DNA from: Plantago elongata
Lineage: Eukaryota; Streptophyta; Magnoliopsida; Lamiales; Plantaginaceae
Direction of reading: 5' to 3'
Length of the DNA: 27,504 nucleotides
Assembly: GCA_036897095.1 (NCBI GenBank)
Contig: JAYMSP010001950.1
Span: 1 to 27,504 of the forward strand
Made by a program: the position numbers and the translations under genes. Below are positions 1 through 10,352 of this stretch, piece after piece. Every line of letters begins with the position of its first letter. Position 1 is the stretch's first letter. The notes under the pieces were generated by a model, which was not told the origin of the DNA, searched no databases, and was given only the letters and a program-made list of their open reading frames with translations.

Positions 1-320
1 GGGGGGTGGGCGGTCAGCTGATACTCTCGAAGGATTATACCATGTATTGATCTTCTATGTACTTTCTTGATCTCCATGACATATGAAGAGGTGGGATCTG
101 TCAGATATTTTCTAAGACGAAAAATTCTCTTCGATCTTCTCTACTTTTTTTATATCCACATAGAGGCCTACAGGGGATCAATTGATACTCTCTAGGCAAG
201 AAATCTGTCTTCGATCTTGATGTTCATGACTGGTGGGGCCAGAAGGTGGAGTTTGGCAGATACTCTCTAGGCAAGGAAACTTTCGACTATCTTCCCTGTA
301 ATTTCTTCATCCATAGCAGC
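1..320. repeat. Four degenerate tandem units of about 75-84 bp
   Basis: A GATACTCTCTAGGCAAG-like core recurs at 20, 104 (diverged), 184 and 259, with spacings of 84, 80 and 75 bases. Most units are followed by a TTCGATCTTC-like stretch. No frame stays open on either strand. The array may continue beyond the left edge of the window. Confidence 0.5.
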
Positions 321-1240
321 CCGGAGAAGGTGGTTACGAAAAAATAACATGTAAAATTACGTTTGTAAAATGATCACTAAAGTGTATTTGGTGGGGGTGC
401 CGCATACCCACATAGGGTTGCTCAAAACAGGGGATTGGTGAAATTATGTTTGTGTAATTTTTATTTTTTTTTGGTAGTGGGATGACGACATGCCACCACG
501 GACTTGTTGGAAACAAACCTTTTAATTATGTTGTATACTTTTGTATTTTTTTTTGTTCGATTTGTATGGGATATTTGTTTTACAGAAAACATGCACATTT
601 TACTAATGAACATGTCTGGTACGGTATGACTATATTTTTACATTTTATATAGTTAACATAAACAAACTATCAATGACATAATATTGGATGAAGAAGGCTA
701 AAGACCAACACCACAACCAACGTTTGTTTACATAATATGGTTACTTTATTTTTTCGATTAATTTATTAATTTATTTTATCATTCTCTTTCTATTTATTAC
801 TAAAATCAATCTATATTCGTGGCATCGACACGGGTTAGTACTAGTTTAAAATTTAAATTGCACGGATGTACACCATAGAATACGATAAGATCAACCCGGA
901 ACGGATGAAGTATTTACCAATTTCAAAATCAACGTAAACACTAGGTTATCCTACTTAAATATACTCTAGATCACTATTATTTCGTTCATATTTTCTTCAG
1001 CTTAGTTTCATTCGGTTTAATTTTACTTAGTTATATTTTATACTATAATTTAATTTAGCAAAATTACAGGTAAAGAAAACAAGTGTATTTTAACCCTTCA
1101 CCACACACAACCATGATTAGTTACTATTCAAAGCTCCAAGATGCAAGTCGAGATTGAACATCAACTCCAGAACTCAAGTTGAATTTGTAGATAGAATACC
1201 AAACGGTGTAATACCTGATTATTCCCAACTGAAGATCAGC
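321..1240. other. Gene-free AT-rich stretch with TE debris
   Basis: No credible ORF. The stretch ends near 818-845 in a Helitron-like 3' terminus, described separately. Around 995-1062 is a T-rich piece containing CTTAGTTATATTTTATACT, which resembles the reverse complement of a piece near 4870-4890 on the other side of the PP2C gene. Both are probably fragments of one dispersed repeat family. Confidence 0.4.
818..845 (+). mobile_element. Possible Helitron 3' terminus (plus strand)
   Basis: A short CGTG/CACG stem (818-821 with 829-832) is followed after 8 bases by CTAG at 841-844 and then a T. That is the layout of a Helitron 3' end (hairpin, short spacer, CTRR, host T). The stem is only 4 bp and no 5' TC end was identified, so the element body, which would lie to the left, is undefined. 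Confidence 0.35.
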
Positions 1241-1242
1241 GG

Positions 1243-1368
1243 TGGGAAACCCGCCCCTTTTCCCCTTAAAAATTTCCCACCCCTTTTCCCCTTAAAAAGG
1301 GCACATTTCCCACCCTTTACCCCTTGAAAAGGGCACATTTCCCACCCTTTACCCCTTGAAAAGGGTCC
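1243..1368. repeat. 32-33 bp minisatellite, about 3.5-4 copies
   Basis: Units begin ATTTCCCACCC at 1272, 1305 and 1337, with a diverged partial copy before them. Each holds a C-run followed by a CTTGAAAAGGG-type piece, so one strand is strongly pyrimidine-rich. The array lies about 310-440 bases beyond the PP2C stop codon and may fall inside its 3' UTR. Confidence 0.8.
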
Positions 1369-1679
1369 AATAGTATTCAGTGGGATTAATCGTATGTAGC
1401 TGATATCATCAAGAAATTGAAAAAAAGAAAAACACATTCCACCAATAGATTTCCATAACAGTGAACTAAAGTTAATGATCGCATTGATTAAGTCTCGAAT
1501 GCTAGAGGGCCTATCCTGATAAATAAGAAACAGAAAAAAAACAGGAAAAATGAAACTGGAGAACTACATATGATTCTGTCTACGCCGCATGTTACAGTTG
1601 ATGATTTACACTCTCCCAGCATCGAACAAGAGTAACAAAACAAAAAACTAGATAAACTAACTGAACCTTCGTCACCATC

Positions 1680-4449
1680 TCAATCCTGCAGGGTATCCAA
1701 GAATCCCTGCAACTCTTTCAACCCTTCAGCAGATATGCTTCTCTGCACTCGTCCACGAGGAACAACCAAGTTTGGGGGTGGTTGGGACTGAAAACATACA
1801 ACCACAACTGACAAGTTGTCGCCGCTCTTTCTCTTCAAAGCCTCATCTACAAGATCTCTGCTACACATTGTTGGATCATTGTGCTCTTGGAGCCTTCTGC
1901 GAGCAAAATCTACAGCATTTTGGCTCATAAACACGTCCCATAGTCCGTCACAGCCAATGATTAGAAACTCATCTTCTTTAGTTAGTCTGGTGCTAATTAG
2001 TTCTGGCTCTGCACTAAGGGGGCCTCCATCTGGGTGTTTTAATCCTTCTAAGTGCCAGTCTCCCAAGGCACGAGCCACATTGAGCTGTCCGTTGAGGTAG
2101 CCATCATAGACATATCCTCCGGAAGCTTCTATGCGTATTTTTTCAGCTAAACTAGCAGGCTTGTGGTCTCTTGACATTTCGATTGCTTTGCCTTTGCGAC
2201 AGAGTACTGCTCTGCAATCTCCGGCATTAGCCACCACCAACGAGCTGCACCAAATGAATGGATTACAGTTATAGGAACCTCCATATTATCTATCACAAAC
2301 TTTTACATGACCAATTAATTAAAACAATTCTATTCAAGGACAGGTATTTAAGCAAACTCTTTTCTTTTTTCCTCTGTTGGTAAATTACCAACAGCAGCAC
2401 GACCTCATTGCTTATTTCTCTTTTTATTTTACTTTTTTGGCAATGCAGAAAGAAAGGAGTAGGTTCTGAGTATGTCCAAATGCGAACCTTCCAGTTATAA
2501 CAGCTGCCAAAGCAGTAGTACCAGAAGCAAGGTCTGCATTCGAGGAGCAAGCTTCTGCAAAAGCTGTATCAGTCTGCAGAAATGCTGAAGCCAGGACTCT
2601 CTTAACCTCTTGGGGAAATTCTTCATCGTGAACAATTAACCTTGGCAAATGGTGGCATGCAAAGTCAGCAGCATGCTTTCCTCCATGCCCATCAAACACC
2701 TGCAGGGGGGAAATTATATAAATGGCAAAATTATAGAGCAGAGACAAATTTATCAAACATTATTTCACATAAATAAAAAAATAATAATCAAAAAACAAAT
2801 TTCAATGCTACTTCCAAGATGCAATATTTAAGATGCCAATTTGAGAAGACTAAACACATTCATTCCGCATAAATAACTTCCTCTCTCAATTTCTTTTCAC
2901 CCTAATTATTTTGTATTAATGCAGCTGTAAAAATTGAAAAGGGACTAATATAAACGATTCTTTAGTTGTATTAAAACAACATTTCTTTCACTCAACTTTA
3001 GAAGATCTGGAATGGAAGAAAAGTTGCATAAACATGGCAAAAATGAAGTGTTGCATAAAATTACATCATACACAGTTTAACTCCAGCACCCAAAATATGT
3101 CATTCGAACAAACTCAATCAATATCTATAATCATTACATGCACTTAAATATGCATTGGTAACAACCGTGGGAACATGGCTTGGGTAAAGAAGAATTACCC
3201 CATAGAATGCACTGGGTATTTCATTGTTGACATTTAGCCCATAGTTGTGGATCAAATTGTCAGCACAGACGTAGGCGTCCTCCATGTATGAGCGAGAACC
3301 AATGTCAGTCCATGCACCTGAGCGAAGTAGCGGGATAAACTCAGCATCATAATCACCTTCATTTGATATTGGTTCAAATGGAACATCTGACCTTATCCTT
3401 CCCTGCTGAAACTCAAGTCAGAAATGTGATCCCCACATGTAATAACTAGTGCAGAACTGATGTATTGAGGAGAAGAGGGACCAGCACTTCAGAATTATAG
3501 GTATCGCCTAGATATTAAAGATTGGATATGATGCAAAATGTACCAGATAAGTTACATTTACTATCAATATATGAAAGTACAGCATGAGGTTGGTAATTTT
3601 TAGTGCAAATTACAGTCCAGAAAATCGAATTATTACAGACTGTAATAACCCCAATTTTGTGCAATTTTCTTCATGTCTTCATAAATCATAACCACATAAA
3701 ATCCTAATGAAGGTCCTTTGCAAACAAATATAAGTAGTATAATGGAGATGAGGCTTAGAAAAGTTCAATGTGAACCAAGTGTTAGGGAATAATTTCAGTA
3801 AGTTAGCATGTATTGACGCAGCAGGAAATGATGCAGGTGACATTTACCATTATTAATGGAGGTAGTGCTACTTCTAATTGATGTGAATGTTTACAATCAA
3901 GATGTCAAAGAACATCCAACATCCGTACAAGAAATATATAAGAAAATGCAGCTCTGGTCATTAAATAGGTCCTTCTTTTCACCCTCCAAATTTAACATTT
4001 TCGAAGCAATGTGCAAATTACAAATGGGTAGTATATCAAAAAACGATAATCTCCAATATGTAAACCCTGCATCATGATTCCAAATTCTAACCAAAACTCT
4101 TTAAATGGCAACTATAACTTTCATAGAGCATAATGAGCTGAACAAGTTATTAACAGCCGTGATCTCAACCAAAAACGAAAAATCCAATGAAGAAAACAAA
4201 TGCTGTAAATCAATCCAAGTAACCAAAAAAGTAAAAGAAAAATAGAGTAAAACGAATCGTAACTGGAATTGCCATAGACGAGTGTCGAACAAGGGTCCTC
4301 GAACACGAAAACTGCACCCCAGCAGAGCTCAGGCAGCGCGAATATGCAGCTCCGCCGCTAAGCGGGGTGGGAATTGGCGGGCGGCGATCGGCGGAGCTTC
4401 CATTTCCACCGACATTGTCGATACAGGTAGCTAGTTTACTGTCCTCCAT
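1680..4449 (-). CDS. Protein phosphatase 2C, DBP1-like (four exons)
   Basis: Mn/Mg-dependent serine/threonine phosphatase. Exons read on the minus strand: 4449-4264, 3402-3199, 2699-2488 and 2244-1680. The joined frame is open for 388 residues, close to my recollection of about 390 for Arabidopsis DBP1 (At2g25620). The metal-binding motifs of PP2C are intact: SRSYMED (about 98-104), VFDGHGG (131-137), GCDGLWDV (Asp about 300) and [10 protein letters not shown] (Asp about 343). [18 protein letters not shown] and VARALGDW are also present. The first 62 residues are variable and rich in Ser/Gly/Pro, with no signal peptide, so the enzyme is probably cytosolic or nuclear. I chose ATG 4449 because it opens the long frame and fits the usual N-terminal length. 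All introns are GT-AG; introns 1 and 2 are phase 0 and intron 3 is phase 2. Family assignment is very sure; orthology to DBP1 itself is an inference from motif wording. Confidence 0.95.
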
Positions 4450-4465
4450 TACAAATCTCAACCAT
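4436..4465 (-). other. Upstream ORF overlapping the PP2C start
   Basis: An ATG at 4465 (G at -3, G at +4) opens a nine-codon frame ending in TAA at 4436. It runs through the main ATG at 4449 in a different frame. It appears to be the only upstream ATG if transcription starts near 4715. Such an overlapping uORF usually lowers translation of the main frame; that effect is inferred here. Confidence 0.5.
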
Positions 4466-4741
4466 TTCGAAAATGGAGTTCAGAATGAAAGAGGGTTAAG
4501 GAAATAGAGTCGAATTGGAGTATGATAGCAGAGGAAATGCGGGATCTTTTTAGTGAATTGCAGAGTATCGATTCGGGAACTAGGGTTTTGGGAGGATGGG
4601 AAGTAGATATATTGTGAATTGTAAATTGTAAATAAATAATAAAATGATGCAATCTGTTGGAGAAGGAAAGACAGATGGAGATGTTTCAAACTTTGAAATT
4701 GGTTTGGTGTCAAGTTTTGCGTTTGCACATGCAGATGGGGC

Positions 4742-4752
4742 TAAATTTATAG
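4742..4752 (-). promoter_or_regulatory. TATA box of the PP2C gene
   Basis: On the minus strand the sequence CTATAAATTTAG lies about 295 bases upstream of the start codon. It would give a leader of roughly 265 bases starting near 4715. The leader also carries a telo-box-like AAACCCTA (plus coordinates 4581-4588), a motif common in leaders and promoters of plant growth-related genes. Sequence motif only. Confidence 0.55.
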
Positions 4753-5172
4753 GGAATGCATCCTCCCTAAATTTATCTTATTTCGTTTCAATTATATTAA
4801 TAATTTCGCGATAGGACATATTATATCAGATGAAAAATTACAATTTAATAAGATTTAAATGAACTGAAGTAAAGTATAAATTATAACTAAGTCGAACTGA
4901 ACTGAATTGATTTACAATTAACCTTAATTGTAAACGTTTTAAAAGTTTAGGGACTAAACTTGAAGGTACAAACAAGTTGGTTACCAAATTGTAGACGTAA
5001 GAAACAATGAAGGACTATAGTGAAAAACGAGAATCAATTAAAGACAATAGAATATTCATGCATCATGTCTTAGTGTGAATCTTTGATGCATATATAAAAC
5101 AAGTGTGGGAGCTGGTGGAACAAAATCATACAGGACATATTATTGCTTGGCAAGATAAGGTGATAACTCGTA

Positions 5173-5394
5173 CTTAATTGGAGTCCTGGAGCGGCTAAGG
5201 CCATTCTAGCCAAGTTAGCTGTGGATATTGGCGAGGTTTTAAATGGAGGCATATGGGGTTGATGGTGATGGAATGTGGCAATTGAGGCACTTCCAGCAAC
5301 TCTTTCGCTGATTTTGTTCATCTGCTGGATGAAATTTGGTCCTTTGTCATCTCTTCCAAAAGCTGGATTTGCATTTGACATGGGTTGCTGGAAA
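5173..5394 (-). pseudogene. Isolated exon-like fragment of unknown gene
   Basis: On the minus strand an acceptor-like TTTGTTTCCAG ends at 5395. About 74 open codons follow, up to a possible donor at TTAA/GTACGAG near 5173. The peptide is protein-like, with stretches such as NANPAFGRDDKGPNF, QQMNKISERVAG and NLARMALAAPGLQL, and a His/Pro-rich middle. I see no companion exons, promoter or start codon. It lies upstream of the PP2C gene in the same orientation. It could be a captured or left-behind exon of a larger gene. I do not recognise the family. Confidence 0.35.
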
Positions 5395-5449
5395 CAAATT
5401 ACTAGCTTATAAATTGACGAGTGTTCTGGTAAAGTTGTAATCACTAATT

Positions 5450-6980
5450 ACTTTGGCCTAGCATGGTTATCTTTCGAACTTTCAGGATCAATGTAATAGT
5501 TTGGGAATAATTTAAGCTTTCAAGCTTTTGAATGAACACTTGCTATTTACATCTTGTTTTCTTTTTTTTACTATATGTATTTTAGGTTGTGAACGTTATA
5601 CTATTTAAACAGTGTTAATAATTTACATCTATAATTATATATAGGGTCCGTCGGTTGCAGGTACAAAACGAAGTCCAATTTTAATAATAGGTACGAGTAT
5701 TAGCTATGGCATCTTGAACCACATACGACCATTCTCTTTAATTAATAACAGACCTCAAAATTTAAGAAAATAATTACAAATAGCTACACTATCATATTTG
5801 TAGGAGACAATGTAGCCATGTGCAGGGACGGACCCACGTTGGCGCAAGGGGCAGCAATCGCTGCTCCTCGATTTTTGATGTGAATTCACCATTATATCCT
5901 CACACAAATATTTATTACGGTATTTATACAACATTTGTGATTAAATGAAATAAATATGAACTTCGATTGACTGGACTCATATTAAGTGTTAAGTGCATCA
6001 TATGCTTGGAGGTATAGGATTGAATCTTGTTGGGCAACTTTTTTCTCCTTTCTTCTTTTATTCTTATGTAATATTACAATATAAATTTTTTTATAATACC
6101 GATACTCCTCAACTAATTGTTTGTGTCCGTTAGCCATGTGTTACTTCAATGTTAATAAGACACGTCTGTTAAATTCAAGGGCTCAAATTTATCCCGAAAA
6201 TCTAGTCACTGTTGCAACGTTGGGTTCTGGTTCTTCTTTTTTCACTCATGTACTAGAGATTTGTCCCAGTTTTCTACTAACATTGTTCATAAAAAATCAT
6301 CTTTTTAACAAACACCAATTGCATGTGTAAATCATTTGCAGATTTAGAGTAACTAGTAGTAAGAGATTTGGTGGTATCTGTTTGAGTATGGATGCTGAAG
6401 ACTTGTCCGTTAGCCGGATCTGGCGAGCAGCGTCTCAGATCGCACGATAGAGACTATTGTCTTATTCCTGCATTTATTTTTTTTGCTATTTTATAAGCTG
6501 TAGTAGTGGGTACAAAATTTGTTTAATTGAGAAGAGGTTATTTGGCAAATTCTCGAGTACCAAATTGAAGTGTGAATCAATGGTGGAGTTATTGTATTTA
6601 AGTCAATGTGTTTCATGAAAAAAATTTATGTCCCCTTTAATTTTCAATGGTAGAGTTGTACTTATTTTGGTAAAAGGCACTGGAGCATGTCATCTTGTTG
6701 GATTTAAGGTGTTGTGTTGTTTTCTTGTAGTTTTTTCTGCAGTGAATGAATAAGCCTTAGTCCCTGAGATGTTGCGTAGAAGAATTGGAAGTGAAGATGA
6801 TTGGGAGATCGGTCAGATCTAATTGGATATATAATGAAGGAGCACATTAATTGTGATTATGTTTAGAATTTGTTATATTTAATCAAAACAGAGTTGTTCT
6901 TTATCCTTGTAACTGGCCAATTACTTGAGTCCTTGAGGATACTTATTAGTGATTTTATTTTGTTGGGCTGCTATGAATTG
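5450..6980. other. Gene-free stretch with probable TE remnant near 5823
   Basis: No supported gene. At 5823-5880 the sequence GGGACGGACCCACGTTGGCG starts a block ending in GCTCCTCG. This wording recurs in dispersed plant repeats as far as I remember, but I cannot assign a class. The 69-codon frame at 6121-6330 has no start context, no splice partner and no recognisable motif. Confidence 0.3.
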
Positions 6981-6984
6981 TTTC

Positions 6985-7380
6985 AGAAAATAGTTTGTGT
7001 TGGCCATTTTTATAAATAGATTGGCTCTTCAATGGACTATAAGTTTAATTAATTTACATGTTTTTTAACTTAGCTTTCTTATTAGTACTTTTATTTAGTT
7101 GGCTAAATGTGGAGAATTATTTGCCCTTATGAAGTATATTTAGTTTGGTTGGCTTAATCCCGTGATTATGTTGACCATTATAATGTTTATAGAACATAGC
7201 TTGATGGCCAGATTCATTGGGTGATACTATTACAATGCTTATAAAATAGTTATGTTGGCCGTTTTTATGAAATGATTGGCTCTTCACTGGACCAAATATG
7301 TTTAATTAATTTATTTGTTTTTTTACTTGGCTTTCTCATTAGTATTTCTAGTTTAGTTGGTCAAACGTGGAGTATTACTA
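6985..7380. repeat. Diverged direct duplication, about 130 bp units, 257 bp apart
   Basis: The block at about 6989-7120 (TTGGCC, ATTGGCTCTTCA, TTTAATTAATTTA, TAGTTGG, GTGGAG) recurs in the same order at about 7249-7380, with many substitutions. Smaller echoes (TATGTTGACCATTATAATG near 7166 and TTAGTTGGCTAAAC near 7417) suggest an older tandem array. It has no coding capacity. Confidence 0.6.
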
Positions 7381-7933
7381 TGAACGGTGTAATACATCTT
7401 CTTACATGTGTAATTAAATTAGTTGGCTAAACATAATATGATATATGGTTTAATGAATTTTTTCTTTCATGAACTTCAACGAAGGCCAATAGAGTTTGTT
7501 TTTGCAACGTGAAGAAATTAATTCCTAGTGGGCAAGTTACAAAATTAAATTCGAAACAAATCAAAATTAAAATTCATAAATAATTTTGAAAAATATTCAA
7601 AATAATTCCAAATAGCCTTTATAGCAAGTGATTTCGGGAGAGAAAGAAGAAAGAGAAAGTGCAAGTATAAATTTCACATTTTTTGTACAGCTGGATGGTC
7701 CACAATAGCTACAATAATGGTGAGAAAGTCGTCGTAGCTGATTGCAGTGTACATGTGTAGCCTTTATAGCTTTGGGGACCTATTTGCAATTTGACTTTTG
7801 GCAAAAATCAAATTTCGTATCCGTTTCAAATGATTTCGTATGAGAAACTTATTCCGCTAAAAGTCTCGTACCTATCATAAAAAATTATCTACATTTTGTA
7901 TTGGGCACTTAAATGATCCATTTTACACACACA

Positions 7934-7964
7934 CTAGAGTGGTATCACCGCACTTAGCGCGGTG
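7934..7964 (-). mobile_element. Helitron-like 3' terminus (minus strand)
   Basis: On the minus strand a 6-bp stem (CACCGC / GCGGTG, plus positions 7946-7951 and 7959-7964) with a 7-base loop is followed by an 8-base spacer and then CTAG and T (7937-7933). This matches the hairpin-CTRR-T structure of Helitron 3' ends. The spacer length equals that of the candidate at 818-845. The element would extend rightward from here; its 5' TC end was not found. Confidence 0.5.
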
Positions 7965-9045
7965 CCCATATATGATTAGAATATAAAATGTTAAAACTAT
8001 CAATGTCAATATTGAAAAAAGAAATTCACTTTAAAGGTTAAATTTGGGAGGTATAAATGGAAAATTATTAAGTACGTTATTACAAAAAGGTCAACCCTGT
8101 AAGGAAAATTACTTGTATTGTTTGAAGTTAAAGTGCATCTGGATACATGAAAGATAAATCAGAGAAGCCCAAGCTACCAACAATAGAATCTTTCACAAAA
8201 GTGCAACCTGGACTACTTCGATGAACATAATTAACACATAAGTTCTTAAAAGCTAAAGTTAATAGATTGTTGTCCTCCATTATACACGTGATGCAGAAAG
8301 AGAATGAGAGTGTTGTTGAAGTGATCTGATGACATTAATCGCCTTCGAATATCATACTTCTGAATTGTTTGGTTACATTAATCGCCATCTAACATGACTT
8401 CATCTTCCTCCCCTTGTTGCTAATCAGAACATAGATGTAGATAAACTCAAATTTAAGGAAAACCTCAAAACTAATTTCCATAAACAAATGCAATTGTAGA
8501 TTCCATTGGAATCCAGAAATTAACAGCCTTGAAAATTAACAAAATAATGGTACTGATGTAGATAAAAAAGAGAAACATAAGAACTCATTTAGCCTCACTC
8601 ATCTATCAGATTAGGACAATGAATTATGTTCTGCCTGTTAACATAAGAAATAAGTGTGTGAAGCTTATTTAAGTTATGGAATAACGACGGAGTGATAGGT
8701 CTAACAAAGAGAATATTAAAAACATTTTGTTACCCTATCTAGGTGATTGATACAAGGCAATTGAATAGTACAAATCATGTTGCATTAAATAGTAAAAACA
8801 CTTAGGTATAGACATAAATCATCTTACCTTAGTGATGAATAGGAGTTACTGCATTGATCAATCACAACCAATTCACAAAACTCATTCTTCTATTTCTATA
8901 AGTTCTTATTTTATTAGATTGTTACATTTGTATCATTGTAGAGAAATTAATTGACTTTAATTGAGGAAAACTTCGATATTATTTGACGTTGTGAATTCTA
9001 TAATTAAATATCAAACACACATCGATATTTATTCACAAGCATCAA
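7965..9045. other. Gene-free stretch, possibly Helitron body
   Basis: AT-rich with no ORF of note. ACATTAATCGCC occurs twice (about 8333 and 8377). If the terminus at 7934 is real, this stretch is the likely body of a non-autonomous element. It ends where recognisable Copia gag sequence begins. Confidence 0.3.
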
Positions 9046-9071
9046 CCGACAATAGGTGCCCGCAATTATAG

Positions 9072-10352
9072 CCTGGCTTCAGATCAAATGCATTAGTTAG
9101 AATTTGGATATTGAATTCTTGTACTCAAGACATTCGTTCATCACATTTGAGAACTGTTTGTGCTAGAGAGTTATGGTTGGAACTGCAGACCAGGTTTACT
9201 AGGAGTGTAGGGCCTAAAGTGTTTCATCTTCAGAAGTCTTTGAGTTCAATACAACAAGGAGCTAGTACAGTGTCAGTTTATTATGGACAGTTCAAGAAGC
9301 TATGGGATGAGTTTGTGGCTTTAAGGCCAGTGAGCACTTGCACTTGTGGTGGAAGTGATAATTTGATAGTTGCTCAGCTTGAAGATGGAGTAGTTAAATT
9401 TTTAGTAGGATTAAATGATTCTTATGCTGCTATAAGAAGTCAAATTTTAATGCAAGTTCCAATTTTTACACTAGTGAAGATATATTCCATTCTGCTGCAA
9501 GAAGAGGGGCAAAGGGGGCTCAATTCATATGATAGCATGCATTCAGGCCAAGAATACATGGCAATGATGAGTAAACAATCAACTGCAGTACCAGAAAATG
9601 CAGTTTGCTTAGTGAAAAATGCCAACTACTTCAAGTATCAGAATAGAGATAAAGACAAACCAAAGTGTTCTCATTGTGGTGCCATGGGGCATACAATGAA
9701 GACTTGCTATCAAATAATTGGATATCCTCCTGGATGGCAAAAGAAAGGTGTTGGTAAGAAGCTTATCCATCAGCAAAACAGTGGTGGGCAGCAGCATCAT
9801 GCAAATGCTGTAGTGATGGAAGCTCGTGAAGGTTATCAGTTTGCAGCTGCAGCTGATGATATGAGTGGTGAGTTATACAATCAGTTCATTGAATTTACCA
9901 AGTATCAGCAACAACACCAAATCATGGCTCAACAACACAATTCATCCAGTCCAGTTCATAAAGTGGCTGTTGCATTATCTGAAGTTCCATCAACTTCAGA
10001 AGCAGGTAAAACTAAATATGCTTTGGCTTCAAATGTATTATCTGGACAGAATGATGTGTGGATTCTTGATACAGGTGCTACTCACATGATATGTGATTGT
10101 AGTTTTTATACAGGTAAAATAGTTGATGTTGAGATAGATATTAATTTACCTACAGGTAATAAAATCACTGCAATCAAGTGTGGTGAAGTGAGAATATCAG
10201 ATAAACTAACTTTGCAAAATGTGTTATTTGTTCCTAGATTTACTTTTAATTTGGTTTCTGTACCACATTTAACTCATTTTGAAAATCTAAGTTGTCATTT
10301 CTATAAAAATCATTGTGATCTGCAAAACAACAAGAAAAGTGATTGGATATAG
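9072..10352 (+). pseudogene. Copia gag and protease, 5'-truncated
   Basis: The open frame runs from about 9072. A stop (TAG) and a small indel interrupt the more N-terminal gag remains just before it. The gag part contains ARELWLELQTRF and SVYYGQFKKLWDEF, typical of plant Copia gag. A CCHC zinc knuckle follows (CSHCGAMGHTMKTC, near 9667-9710), trailed by GYPPGW. The aspartic protease has its active-site motif WILDTGATHMIC near 10061. The frame ends at TAG 10350-10352, because of a frameshift just upstream that moves the gag-pre-integrase region into another frame. Confidence 0.9.

Noticed and set aside
4101..4306. Two overlapping minus-strand ORFs of about 60 codons
   Set aside because: They run across the exon 1 donor into PP2C intron 1 and have intron-like composition.
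6121..6330. 69-codon plus-strand ORF
   Set aside because: It begins at a non-ATG codon in AT-rich repeat-like DNA and shows no motif.
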